This document shows, piece by piece, positions 22,309-30,723 of a stretch of DNA of 55,716 nucleotides (position 1 is the first letter of the stretch; every line of letters starts with the position of its first letter). The position numbers and the translations under genes were made by a program. Source of the stretch: Brevundimonas sp. 357 (GTDB lineage Bacteria > Pseudomonadota > Alphaproteobacteria > Caulobacterales > Caulobacteraceae); contig NZ_RHWX01000019.1 in NCBI RefSeq assembly GCF_003938605.1, positions 1-55,716 of the forward strand. Reading direction: 5' to 3'. The notes under the pieces were generated by a model. That model made no database searches and was not told the DNA's origin. It saw only the letters and a list, made by a program, of their open reading frames with translations.

Positions 22309-22911
22309 TTAGCCTCGCGCCAGCCGCATGAATTCCTCGCGCGTGCGGGGGTCTTCGCGGACGACGCCCAGCAGGCAGCTGGTGATCAGGCTGGCGCCGG
22401 GGACGTCCACGCCGCGCATGGTCATGCAGCTGTGTTCGGCCTCGATGACCACGCCGACGCCGTGGGGGCGCAGCACGTCCTGGATGGCGTTGGCGATCTC
22501 GGACGTCATCTTCTCCTGGATCTGCAGGCGGCGGGCGAAGCCGCGCACCACGCGGGCCAGCTTGGAGATGCCCACGACCCGGTCGGTCGGCAGATAGGCG
22601 ACGTGCGCCTTGCCCACCACCGGCAGCATGTGATGCTCGCAGAAGCTGACGAAGCGGATGTCCTTCAGGACGACCAGTTCGTCGTAGCCGCCGACCTCTT
22701 CGAAGGTCTTTTCCAGATAGTCGCGCGGTTCGACCTCATAGCCCTGGAACAGTTCGCGATAGGACTTGGCCACGCGCTTGGGCGTTTCGATCAGGCCTTC
22801 GCGCTCAGGATTGTCGCCGGCCCAGCGGATCAGGATGCGGACGGCGGCTTCGGCTTCTTCCTGGGAAACGGCGGGGGAGGAGGGGGTCTGGTCGCTCATG
22901 AAAGGCTGCAT
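22309..22911 (-). CDS. folE: GTP cyclohydrolase I FolE
   Basis: A 200-residue enzyme converting GTP to dihydroneopterin triphosphate, the first step of folate and tetrahydrobiopterin synthesis. The zinc ligands are visible as Cys91 and His94 in CEHH and Cys162 in HSCMTMRG. The motifs ETPKRVAKSYRELF and PTDRVVGISKLAR are also typical. Length is normal for type IA enzymes. Start could be ATG 22911, immediately after a run of G, or ATG 22899 twelve bases later. It follows the OmpA-like lipoprotein gene by 58 bp on the same strand. Confidence 0.95.
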   Translation of the reverse strand: MQPFMSDQTPSSPAVSQEEAEAAVRILIRWAGDNPEREGLIETPKRVAKSYRELFQGYEVEPRDYLEKTFEEVGGYDELVVLKDIRFVSFCEHHMLPVVGKAHVAYLPTDRVVGISKLARVVRGFARRLQIQEKMTSEIANAIQDVLRPHGVGVVIEAEHSCMTMRGVDVPGASLITSCLLGVVREDPRTREEFMRLARG

Positions 22912-22969
22912 ACCCCCCCTGCAAAGGTTTTGGAAACGGCGCCGCTGTTTAAAACCGCTTCTGCCCCGA

Positions 22970-23965
22970 TCAGGGCAGGCGGACCAGTTCGACGCGGCGA
23001 TTGCGGGCGCGGCCCTCGTCGCTGGTGTTGTCGGCTGCCGGCTTGTCGGCGCCGAAGCCCTTGGCCTCCAGCCGCTTGGCGTCGATCCCTTGCTGCATCA
23101 GGGCGGCGACCACGGCGCGGGCGCGTTCTTCGGACAGCGGACGATTGCGGGCGGGCGCGCCGGTGTTGTCGGTGTGGCCCTCGACGGACAGGCGCAGGCC
23201 AGCTTCGTCCTTCAGCATCTGGGCCATGGCGTCGATCTGGGGGCGCGAGGCGTCCAGGATGTCGGCCTTGTCCAGCGCGAACTCCACCGGCACAGCGACG
23301 CGGCCGTCGGCGGCGATCTTGCGCGCCAGTTCGCTGGCCGGCAACAGGCCGGCGGTGGGCGCCAGGGCCTTGGCCTCGACCACCGCCATCGAGCCTTGCG
23401 CGCTGCCGACATACAGGTGGACCCAGACCGTGCGGTCGGCCTGGCGGATCACCCAGGTCTGCGACGGGCCGTTATAGATGTCGCCGATGCCGTTCAGCGA
23501 CGCCATCTGCACCGCCTCGGGCAGGGCGTGGGCGGCGTCGCTGGGAATTTGGCCGTCAAAGATGCGAACGGCGCCCGCCTCTTTCAGAGCGTGCTCCATG
23601 TTCCGCAGCAGCTCCAGCCGAGAGAAGCTCTTGCCGGTATCGTTGGTGATCTGGGTCTGATGAACGCGGCCTTCGATCATTTCGAACCGGGCGCCGGTCC
23701 AGAAGGGGAAGTCGGCGAAGTCGTGCGCCTCGCTGTTCTGCGGCTTGTAGCCCTCGGGCAGGCGCAGATAGGGGAAGTCGCCCAGGCTGGCGGTCGACAG
23801 GGCCACGCTGTTCACGTCGAAGGGACCGGTGGCGGCGGCCGGGGCGCCCTCGGCCGGAGCCGTCGCCGTTTCAGCATGTTCCGGCGCCTTGTTGTCGCAC
23901 GCGGCGACCAGCAACGCCGAGGTCGCGATCGTCAGGACGGAGGCGAGGCGCAGGAACGGTTTCAT
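22970..23965 (-). CDS. OmpA-family lipoprotein, large form
   Basis: A 331-residue lipoprotein with a signal sequence ending in the lipobox LVAAC. The central region (about 60-215) is not recognised; it reads like a DUF-type sensor or binding domain (DKADILDASRP at its end). The C-terminal domain (about 230-331) has the OmpA peptidoglycan-binding pattern: VEGHTDNTG, SEERARAVVAAL and GRARNRRVEL. It should anchor the outer membrane to peptidoglycan. ATG 23965 is the start because the frame upstream (to 24037) is basic and runs into the fliQ promoter region. Confidence 0.85.
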   Translation of the reverse strand: MKPFLRLASVLTIATSALLVAACDNKAPEHAETATAPAEGAPAAATGPFDVNSVALSTASLGDFPYLRLPEGYKPQNSEAHDFADFPFWTGARFEMIEGRVHQTQITNDTGKSFSRLELLRNMEHALKEAGAVRIFDGQIPSDAAHALPEAVQMASLNGIGDIYNGPSQTWVIRQADRTVWVHLYVGSAQGSMAVVEAKALAPTAGLLPASELARKIAADGRVAVPVEFALDKADILDASRPQIDAMAQMLKDEAGLRLSVEGHTDNTGAPARNRPLSEERARAVVAALMQQGIDAKRLEAKGFGADKPAADNTSDEGRARNRRVELVRLP

Positions 23966-24077
23966 GAGGCATCCTTCAGGCGTTGATCGGGGGGAGGGTG
24001 AAACCGTTCGTCTAGTCGCCGCCGTTGTCAATCGCATGAAGCGGCATCGACCGGAACATCGGTCTCATTTCATCGTC

Positions 24078-24116
24078 CTAACGTCGCGTTAACCATCCTG
24101 TCGGCATTTTCTGCCC
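24078..24116 (+). promoter_or_regulatory. CtrA-like class II flagellar promoter of fliQ
   Basis: CTAA-N7-TTAA (24078-24092) is one base from the CtrA consensus. The overlapping TTAACCAT (24089-24096) is followed after five bases by CGGCA-TTTTC-TGCC (24102-24115). This repeats the arrangement before flgB. The fliQ start lies 42 bp further on. Confidence 0.72.
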
Positions 24117-24157
24117 ACTGTCCCGTGCGTGTGTTCGGGGCGCCTCGGGGATCGGCG

Positions 24158-24421
24158 ATGAGCGGCGCGGAAGTTCTGGATGTGGGTCGCGACGCCCTGT
24201 GGCTGACGATCCAGCTGTGCCTGCCGGCCCTGATCGTGGCCCTGGTGGTCGGTGTGGCCATCGGCCTGTTCCAGGCCCTGACCCAGATCCAGGAGCAGAC
24301 CCTGGTCTATGCGCCCAAGATCATCGCCATTTTCGTGTCGTTGCTGCTGTTCCTGCCGCTGATGGGCGCCCTGCTGGGCGGCTTCATGCGTGAGATCGCC
24401 GCGCGCATCGCGGGCATGTAG
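24158..24421 (+). CDS. fliQ: Flagellar export-gate protein FliQ
   Basis: An 87-residue protein with two membrane helices (LWLTIQLCLPALIVALVVGV and FVSLLLFLPLMGALLGGF) and the conserved connecting motif GLFQALTQIQEQTL. FliQ joins FliP and FliR in the export-gate pore. ATG 24158 has GGGGA upstream and gives the family length; an earlier GTG at 24125 adds non-conserved residues. It is the first gene of fliQ-fliR-flhB-cckA. Confidence 0.95.
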   Translation: MSGAEVLDVGRDALWLTIQLCLPALIVALVVGVAIGLFQALTQIQEQTLVYAPKIIAIFVSLLLFLPLMGALLGGFMREIAARIAGM

Positions 24422-24443
24422 GGCGGGGCTGTAGGGCAGGGAC

Positions 24444-25214
24444 ATGGAGCCTTACGCCACGGCGGAACAGGTCTGGGCCGGAGGGCTGATCTTCGCGCGC
24501 GTCGGCGCGATCCTGATGATGCTGCCCGGCTTCGGCGAATCCTATGTGCCGCCGAGGGTCCGTCTGTCGCTGGCCCTGGTGCTGTCGCTGGCGTTGTGGC
24601 CCATCGTGGGCGCCAGCCTGCCGGCCCTGCCCGCCACGCTGGGGGCCACGGTCGGCTGGGTGATGCGCGAGGTGCTGACCGGCCTGGCCATCGGCGCCAT
24701 CCTGCGCAGCTTCATGACCGCCCTGACCACGGCGGGCGAGATCGTCTCCCTGCAGACGACGCTGGGCTTCTCCCAGACCGCCAACCCGCTGCAGGCCCAG
24801 CCGGGCACGACCCTGTCGGCCTTTCTGATGCTGCTGGGGGTGACGCTGGTGTTCGCCACCAACACCCATCACCTGTTCATCGGCGGCATGGTCGGATCGT
24901 ATGAGGCCATCGCCCCGGCCAAGCCGCTGATCGTGTCGGACTTCACCCAGATGGCGGTGAAGACCCTGAGCCAGAGCTTCATGCTGGGGGTGCAACTGGC
25001 GGCGCCGGTTCTGGTCTTCGCCCTGATCTTCAACCTGGCCTCGGGCCTGGTGGCGCGGGTCATGCCCAGCTTCCAGGTCTATTTCGCCGCCGCGCCTTTG
25101 AGCGTCATCCTGGGTCTGTCGGTGTTCGCGCTCAGCCTGGGCGTGGTGGGGACCGTCTTCATCGACCGCTACCGCTCGGTGGCGGCCTTCTTCACGGGAG
25201 GCGCCGTTGGCTGA
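24444..25214 (+). CDS. fliR: Flagellar export-gate protein FliR
   Basis: A 256-residue protein with about six membrane helices and the FliR motifs ARVGAILMMLPGFGESYVPP and LGFSQTANPLQAQPG. It forms the export-gate pore with FliP and FliQ. It begins 22 bp after fliQ with AGGG upstream of the ATG, and its last eight bases overlap the start of flhB, which indicates translational coupling. Length is normal. Confidence 0.94.
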   Translation: MEPYATAEQVWAGGLIFARVGAILMMLPGFGESYVPPRVRLSLALVLSLALWPIVGASLPALPATLGATVGWVMREVLTGLAIGAILRSFMTALTTAGEIVSLQTTLGFSQTANPLQAQPGTTLSAFLMLLGVTLVFATNTHHLFIGGMVGSYEAIAPAKPLIVSDFTQMAVKTLSQSFMLGVQLAAPVLVFALIFNLASGLVARVMPSFQVYFAAAPLSVILGLSVFALSLGVVGTVFIDRYRSVAAFFTGGAVG

Positions 25215-26283
25215 CGGCCCCGATCCCGAGTCGAAAACAGAAGACGCCACCCCGCGAAAACTCGAAGAGGCGCGGAAAAAGGGCGACGTCGCCAAGTCGC
25301 CGGACGTGGCGGCGGCGCTGTCTCTGGCCGGGGCGGCCGGCGTGCTGCTGGCGGGCGGCGGCTGGTTTTCGACCCGGATCGCTGAGGCCCTGACCCCCTT
25401 CCTGGCCCAGCCGCACGCCATGATCGGCGGGCTGGAGGCGGGCGGAGGCGTCGAGATCGGCATGCACGCCGTCTGGGCGGCGGCGCCGTTCCTGGCGGCC
25501 CTGATGTTCGCGGTCATCCTGGGCGGGGTCGGCGGCAATCTGGCTCAGTCAGGCCTCATCTTCACCGCCGACAAGGTCAAGCCGAAGTGGTCCAAGGTGA
25601 ATCCGCTGGAGGGCTTCAAGCGCATCTTCGGCCCGGACGGCCTGATGCAGTTCCTCAAGACCTTCATCAAGCTGGTCGCCATCGGCGCCGTCTGCTGGTG
25701 GGTGCTGAAGCCTCACGCGCGCGAGTTCGAGAACCTGGCCGCCATGAGCCCGGCGATGATCCTGCCGTTTGCACGCGACCTGGCGTTGGCGTTGATGCTG
25801 TCGGCCCTGGTCTTCCTGTCGCTGACGGCGGGGGCTGACTATCTGTGGCAGCGGATGCGCTTCGCCAAGCGGATGCGGATGACGAAGGAAGAGCTGAAGG
25901 AAGACTTCAAACAGTCCGACGGCGACCCGCATGTGAAGGCCAAGTTGCGTCAAATCCGCATGCAGCGCGGCCGCCAGCGGATGATGCAGGCCGTGCCGGA
26001 CGCCACCGTCATCATCACCAACCCGACCCACTATTCGGTCGCCCTGCGCTATGAGCCGGATCAGGGCGACGGCGCCCCGGTCTGCGTCGCCAAGGGCGTC
26101 GACGCCCTGGCCCTGCGTATCCGCGAGGTGGCCAAGGAGCATAATGTGCCCATCGTCGAGAACGTGCCCCTGGCCCGCGCCCTCTATGCGGCGGTCGAGG
26201 TGGACGGCGTCATTCCGCGTGAACACTTTGAAGCGGCCGCCAAGGTCATCGGCTTCGTCATGCAGCAGAGGAAGCGGCGATGA
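25207..26283 (+). CDS. flhB: Flagellar export protein FlhB
   Basis: A 358-residue export-apparatus switch protein that changes substrate class from rod/hook to filament. The start is TTG 25207 with GGGAGG upstream, giving the typical N-terminus with TEDATPRKLEEARKKGDVAK. Four membrane helices follow, then the cytoplasmic domain with the self-cleavage motif NPTH at 272-275 (cleavage after the Asn). The last four bases (ATGA) overlap the cckA start. All key features are intact. Confidence 0.95.
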   Translation: MADGPDPESKTEDATPRKLEEARKKGDVAKSPDVAAALSLAGAAGVLLAGGGWFSTRIAEALTPFLAQPHAMIGGLEAGGGVEIGMHAVWAAAPFLAALMFAVILGGVGGNLAQSGLIFTADKVKPKWSKVNPLEGFKRIFGPDGLMQFLKTFIKLVAIGAVCWWVLKPHAREFENLAAMSPAMILPFARDLALALMLSALVFLSLTAGADYLWQRMRFAKRMRMTKEELKEDFKQSDGDPHVKAKLRQIRMQRGRQRMMQAVPDATVIITNPTHYSVALRYEPDQGDGAPVCVAKGVDALALRIREVAKEHNVPIVENVPLARALYAAVEVDGVIPREHFEAAAKVIGFVMQQRKRR

Positions 26284-28427
26284 GGGCTACGGCGGAGGAA
26301 CGGCGTATGCTGACGAACCCTGATTCGCGAGGGCGAGACGCCATGACCATTTCCCGCCCCCAAGACCGGCTGAAGGCGCGCTCGACACGACGACCGACGT
26401 TCGATCCCTTGCTGGTGGTCATGGCTGTGGGGTTCGCCCTGGCGGTCGCCGCTATCGCCTACCCGGCGTTTCGCACCAACGCCTTCAGCGCGCCGGGCCT
26501 GATCTTGATCTTCGCGGCGGGGGCCACGGCGCTGATCTGGCTGTTCGCCTTCGGCCGGGCCGAGGTGCGGCGCGCCACCGGCGACACGGCGGTCGAGATG
26601 CTGGACGCCCTGGCCGAGCCTGCCGCCCTGGTATGGCCGTCGGGCCAGGTGCTGGCCTACAACGCCGCCTGGGCCGAGGAGAACGGGACGGTCACCACCC
26701 TGCCGCGCGGCAAGTCGGCCCAGGCCCTCTACATGGCCTTCGCCCAGGCGCGCGAAGGCGATCAGGGCCGCGCCATCGTCCAGATCGGCGCGCGCGAGAA
26801 GGAGGTGCTGATCGGCCTGGCGGGACAGGGCCGTTTCCTGGTGCGCGCGGCGCCGGACGCTGTCCTGCCGATGGCGCTGCCACAGGCTGCGGCTCCCCAG
26901 CCCGCGGCTCCCACCGGCGAGGCCCGCGCCATGGCTGCGGGGGCGCCTTTCGGCTCAGCCGTCATTGGCGGCGAGGATCTGTTCGCGGGCCGGGTGGAGG
27001 AGCCCAACGCGGCGCTCGCCCTGCTGACCGGCCCGGCCGTCTCTGGCGACGCCGCCTTCGGCCATCTGTTCGATCCGGCGGGCGTGGCCGAGGCCAGAAC
27101 CAAGCTGGAGGCCGGATCGTTTGGCCCGATCGAGCTGATCGCCCGCGCCCACCCGGATCGGCAACTGCATCTCTATGTCGCGCTCGAGGGCGACAAGCGC
27201 CGCATCTGGTTGTTTGACGTGGCGGCGCAGAAGTCGATGGAGCTGCAACTCTCTCAAGCCCAGAAGATGCAGGCTGTCGGCCAGTTGGCGGGCGGCGTAG
27301 CTCACGACTTCAACAACCTGTTGACGGCGATCCAGCTTCAGTTGTCCGGCCTGCTGGAACGTCACCCGGTTGGCGATCCCTCCTATGAGGGGTTGAACGA
27401 AATCCGCCAGACGGCCATCCGCGCCGCTGACCTGGTGCGCAAGCTGCTGGCCTTTTCGCGCAAGTCGACGGTGCGGCGTGAGCGGCTGGATCTGGGCGAG
27501 CTGGTCGGCGAGTTCTCTGTTCTGTTGCGTCGCTTGCTGCGCGAGGACGTGCGGCTGGAAACGGACTATGGCCGCGACCTGCCCCTGGTGCTGGCCGACA
27601 AGAGTCAGCTGGAGACGGCGGTGATGAACCTGGCCGTCAACGCACGCGACGCCATGCGCGGCGTTGTCGAGCCGGGCGCGGGCGTGGTGACGATCAAGAC
27701 CCGCCGCCTGACCGGCGTCGAGGCGCGCGATCTGGGCTGGCGCGAGGCGACGGACGAGGTCGCCCTGATCGAGGTTTCGGACACCGGCCCCGGCGTGCCC
27801 ACGGCCCTGCTGGACAAGATCTTCGAGCCCTTCTTCACCACCAAGGCGGTGAACGAGGGAACGGGCATGGGGCTGGCCACTGTCTATGGCATCGCCCAGC
27901 AGGCGGGGGGGCATATCACCGTCGCCAATCTGGACGGCCCCGATTCCAGTATTCTTGGGGCCGCCTTCCGCATCTTCTTGCCCGCCGCGTCGGCCGAGGA
28001 ACTGGTCGAGGCCCCCGTGGTCGAGAAGGTCGTCAAGGCGCCGCGCGACCTGTCGGGCGCGGGCCGCATCCTGTTCGTGGAAGACGAGGCCGCCGTGCGC
28101 GGCATCGCCGCCCGCCTGCTGCGCCAGCGCGGCTATGAGGTGATCGAGGCCGCCGACGGCGAGGAGGCTCTGATCCTGGCCGAAGAATGGGCGGGCCAGA
28201 TCGACATGCTGATCTCGGACGTCATCATGCCGGGGCTGGACGGGCCGTCGCTGTTGCGCAAGGCGCGTCCCTTCCTGGGCGATGCGCCGGTGATGTTCAT
28301 TTCGGGCTATGCGGAGAGCGACTTCTCGGACCTGTTGCAGGACGAGGTCGGGGTGTCCTTCCTGCCCAAGCCGCTGGACATCAAGACCCTGGCCGAGCGC
28401 GTGAAGCAGGAACTGCACGCGGGCTGA
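26280..28427 (+). CDS. cckA: Hybrid sensor kinase CckA
   Basis: A 715-residue membrane hybrid histidine kinase. In Caulobacter CckA, via ChpT, phosphorylates CtrA and controls replication, division and flagellar genes. Two membrane helices (about 42-60 and 72-91), PAS-like regions (about 105-325), HisKA with His342 in AHDFNNLLTA, an HATPase domain (NLAVNARDAM, DTGPGVP, GTGMGLATVYG) and a C-terminal receiver with the acceptor Asp647 in LISDVIMPG are all seen. ATG 26280 overlaps the flhB stop and has GAGGAA upstream; ATG 26343 is an alternative. The HDFNN box, domain order and flhB linkage fit CckA specifically. Confidence 0.92.
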   Translation: MRATAEERRMLTNPDSRGRDAMTISRPQDRLKARSTRRPTFDPLLVVMAVGFALAVAAIAYPAFRTNAFSAPGLILIFAAGATALIWLFAFGRAEVRRATGDTAVEMLDALAEPAALVWPSGQVLAYNAAWAEENGTVTTLPRGKSAQALYMAFAQAREGDQGRAIVQIGAREKEVLIGLAGQGRFLVRAAPDAVLPMALPQAAAPQPAAPTGEARAMAAGAPFGSAVIGGEDLFAGRVEEPNAALALLTGPAVSGDAAFGHLFDPAGVAEARTKLEAGSFGPIELIARAHPDRQLHLYVALEGDKRRIWLFDVAAQKSMELQLSQAQKMQAVGQLAGGVAHDFNNLLTAIQLQLSGLLERHPVGDPSYEGLNEIRQTAIRAADLVRKLLAFSRKSTVRRERLDLGELVGEFSVLLRRLLREDVRLETDYGRDLPLVLADKSQLETAVMNLAVNARDAMRGVVEPGAGVVTIKTRRLTGVEARDLGWREATDEVALIEVSDTGPGVPTALLDKIFEPFFTTKAVNEGTGMGLATVYGIAQQAGGHITVANLDGPDSSILGAAFRIFLPAASAEELVEAPVVEKVVKAPRDLSGAGRILFVEDEAAVRGIAARLLRQRGYEVIEAADGEEALILAEEWAGQIDMLISDVIMPGLDGPSLLRKARPFLGDAPVMFISGYAESDFSDLLQDEVGVSFLPKPLDIKTLAERVKQELHAG

Positions 28428-28448
28428 AAGCGCGCCTGCGGGGCGCGC

Positions 28449-28718
28449 CTAGGAGCGCTGGGCCTCGTCGCCGGTCTGCGTGCGTTCTACCGTCGTAACG
28501 CTTTCACCGTTCGGCCCAACGGTCGTGGTGGTGGTCGTCGTCGCGCTCCGCTCCCACAGGGTGCAGTTCGTGGACGAGCCGCCGCCCGGCTGCGGCGTGG
28601 TCCGGCATTGCGCATTGGCGGCCGCAGCGTCAGCGGACCTCAGCACTTGCGCCGGGCTAGCAGAGCAGGCGGCAAGCGTAAGCCCTGCCGCCGCGACGGC
28701 GCAGTATCGCAACATCAT
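28449..28718 (-). CDS. Small lipoprotein
   Basis: An 89-residue lipoprotein with signal sequence MMLRYCAVAAAGLTLAAC (lipobox LAAC). The mature part holds two cysteines and a Thr-rich stretch with seven consecutive threonines, ending in a charged tail. GGAGAGGA lies upstream of the two adjacent ATG codons (28718 and 28715). Family not recognised. It is convergent with cckA, 21 bp apart. Confidence 0.7.
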   Translation of the reverse strand: MMLRYCAVAAAGLTLAACSASPAQVLRSADAAAANAQCRTTPQPGGGSSTNCTLWERSATTTTTTTVGPNGESVTTVERTQTGDEAQRS

Positions 28719-28813
28719 GAATCCTCTCCTGCAATCCCGATCGCGATCTTGCTCGGCCTGGGGCGCAGCGCAAGCGGCTGGGCTTGCAGAGGCGTGCTGG
28801 TGCTTTGAGAGGT

Positions 28814-28993
28814 TCAGATTCTCAGGTCCAGCCGGTCGTCGCTCCAGCGGCGTTCGCGCGCGGCGTCGTGCAGGGTATCGGCCAATTCCAACAAGTGGCG
28901 TCGTTCTAGGCGCGGAATCACTTCGAGAAGCTGTAGGCGCAGAGCCTCAACCTCAGCGTCCGTCATCAGCAGCGGGCGGGCGTGTTCGGGCAT
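28814..28993 (-). CDS. Small hypothetical protein, 59 residues
   Basis: An uninterrupted 59-codon frame from ATG 28993 to TGA 28816-28814. It begins MPEHARPLLMTDAEVEALRL and ends RRWSDDRLDLRI. The composition (Leu/Glu/Arg-rich, regular heptad-like spacing) predicts two helices, and codon use follows the GC-rich pattern of neighbours. The ribosome site is weak (GAAAG). It lies 95 bp upstream of the lipoprotein gene on the same strand and could share its transcript. No family recognised; expression is unproved. Confidence 0.5.
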   Translation of the reverse strand: MPEHARPLLMTDAEVEALRLQLLEVIPRLERRHLLELADTLHDAARERRWSDDRLDLRI

Positions 28994-29168
28994 GACGTGC
29001 TTTCAGCCGTTTTCAACGCGATCTGATCAAACGGTTCGAGCCTGTTCCGGTTCCGATATGCGAGAAAAACGGGAAAACTGAACAAAGGTCGTGGTGAAGG
29101 CTTGGGTATGGCGCGCGCGGCCCTAGATAGGGTCCAGAGGAATCAAACGCCGTAAAGAGGAGTCTCCC

Positions 29169-29783
29169 ATGGCCTTCACCCTGCCCCCGCTGCCCTACGC
29201 CTATGACGCGCTGGAGCCGGCCATCGACAAGGAGACGATGACCTTCCACCACGACAAGCACCATCAGACCTATGTCGACAACCTGAACAAGTTCGTCGAC
29301 GCCACGCCCGAGGCGCAGGGCAAGTCGCTGGAAGACATCTTCGCGATCATGTCCAAGCTGCCGAAGCCGATCCGCAACAACGGCGGCGGCGTGTGGAACC
29401 ACAGCCTGTTCTGGGAGCTGCTGGCCCCGATCGGTACGGGCGGCGAGCCCTCGGCCGAGCTGGCCGCCAAGATCGACGCCGAACTGGGCGGTATGGACAA
29501 GTTTAAGGCTGACTTCGACGCCGCCGGCGCCGGTCAGTTCGGTTCGGGCTGGGCCTGGCTGATCCTTCAGGACGGCAAGCTGAAGGTCACCTCGACCCCG
29601 AACCAGGACAACCCGCTGATGGACGACGCGGCCGAGAAGGGCGCCGTCCTGCTGGCCGCCGACGTGTGGGAGCACGCCTATTACCTCAAGTACCAGAACC
29701 GTCGCGTGGACTACCTCAAGGCCTTCTGGTCGGTGGTGAACTGGAACAAGGTCAACGAACTGTACGAAGCCGCCAAGGGCTGA
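29169..29783 (+). CDS. sodB: Superoxide dismutase, iron type
   Basis: A 204-residue cytoplasmic enzyme turning superoxide into hydrogen peroxide and oxygen. The metal ligands are visible: His27 in FHHDKHH, the NHSLFWELL histidine, and Asp and His in [15 protein letters not shown]. The sequence type ([23 protein letters not shown]) fits Fe-SOD of alphaproteobacteria, though manganese use cannot be excluded. GAGG is upstream of the ATG and a strong terminator follows at 29807-29840. It is a single-gene unit. Confidence 0.94.
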   Translation: MAFTLPPLPYAYDALEPAIDKETMTFHHDKHHQTYVDNLNKFVDATPEAQGKSLEDIFAIMSKLPKPIRNNGGGVWNHSLFWELLAPIGTGGEPSAELAAKIDAELGGMDKFKADFDAAGAGQFGSGWAWLILQDGKLKVTSTPNQDNPLMDDAAEKGAVLLAADVWEHAYYLKYQNRRVDYLKAFWSVVNWNKVNELYEAAKG

Positions 29784-29806
29784 GCCGGTTCTCGACTGAA
29801 ATGAAG

Positions 29807-29840
29807 ACGGCCCCGGAATCGCTTCCGGGGCCGTTTTTCT
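29807..29840 (+). terminator. sodB terminator
   Basis: A perfect 12-pair stem (ACGGCCCCGGAA, 29807-29818, with its complement at 29823-29834), loop TCGC, then TTTTCTTT. Strong intrinsic terminator. Confidence 0.93.
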
Positions 29841-29858
29841 TTGGCCGTCGGCGGCGCC

Positions 29859-30665
29859 TCAGGGCGCGGTCGGCAGACGCATGGCCAGGATTTCGCGCGT
29901 GCGGCGCGTGATGCCGTAGAGGACGCCGGGCGTGCTTTCGTCCCAGTCGACGGCCTGGCCCTCGGCCTCCATGCCCAGGGTCTCGACGTGATCCAGCGTT
30001 CCGCCGCCCTGGGGGAAGGCGACGACATAGAGCTCGGGATGGTCGTGGCCGCTGAGGTAGAGCCGCCCGTCCGGTCCCCAGCCGCCGCCGGAGATGCTCA
30101 TGGGCGCCACTCGCTCCAAGATGGAGGCCGGGACGGCCCAGCTTTCGGTGCGCCGCCACTGGTCGTCGAAGCGGACCAGGGTAGTGTGGCGGTGATCGCG
30201 CGGGGCCTCGCCGCCGCGGCCGTCATAGTTGGCGAACATGCCCCACCAGGCGCCGTCGCGTCGCTCGATCCAGGTCAGGGAACCGGTTCCCAGGCCCAGG
30301 GCGACGGTGCGCTTGTGATGCAGGTCGACGGGGTCGAACACCTCGACCGTGCTGACGTGGGGCGTGGCGGGAAAGTTGGAGGCGGCGCAGACCAGCTCGG
30401 CCTCGATCAGGGTGCAGGAGTTGATGTGGGGAAAGCGCGCGGGCTCTCCGGCCCATGCGGCGCGCTTTTCGCCGGTGGCCTTGTCGTACCGGGTCAGGGA
30501 CCAGTTGGAGACGGCGTAGACGTCGTTCGGGCCGACAGCCACGCCCTGACGCGCGTCCGAGGCGTAGCGCCGGACGGTCTCCAGACGGCTGGTGATCGGG
30601 GCGGCGGCTTGAGGCGCGGCGTCGGGCGCGCTCAGGGCCAGAAGGGCGAGAGTGGAAATCAGCAT
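29859..30665 (-). CDS. Exported beta-propeller-like protein, partner of the receptor gene
   Basis: A 268-residue protein with a short signal peptide (to about 20). The rest is beta-rich with repeated blades such as DVYAVSNWSLTRYDKATGEK, AVGPND and GWGPDGRLYLSGHDHPELY, suggesting a six-bladed propeller of NHL or SMP-30-like type. No catalytic set is recognised. It begins 58 bp after the TonB-dependent receptor gene on the same strand, so the two are probably co-transcribed. It may bind or process the receptor's ligand in the periplasm; this is inference. A hairpin lies between the two genes. Confidence 0.65.
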   Translation of the reverse strand: MLISTLALLALSAPDAAPQAAAPITSRLETVRRYASDARQGVAVGPNDVYAVSNWSLTRYDKATGEKRAAWAGEPARFPHINSCTLIEAELVCAASNFPATPHVSTVEVFDPVDLHHKRTVALGLGTGSLTWIERRDGAWWGMFANYDGRGGEAPRDHRHTTLVRFDDQWRRTESWAVPASILERVAPMSISGGGWGPDGRLYLSGHDHPELYVVAFPQGGGTLDHVETLGMEAEGQAVDWDESTPGVLYGITRRTREILAMRLPTAP

Positions 30666-30687
30666 GGCGGGGCCTTTGGAAGCAGGA

Positions 30688-30716
30688 AGGCCGCCCTCCG
30701 GTCTGGAAGGCGGCCT
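30688..30716 (-). promoter_or_regulatory. Hairpin between receptor and propeller genes
   Basis: AGGCCGCC (30688-30695) and GGCGGCCT (30709-30716) pair, with an inner TCC-GGTC-TGGA-like loop region. Its place in the 58-bp gap and lack of a T-run on the minus strand suggest RNA processing or attenuation that lowers expression of the downstream gene. Confidence 0.45.
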
Positions 30717-30723
30717 GAAGGGA

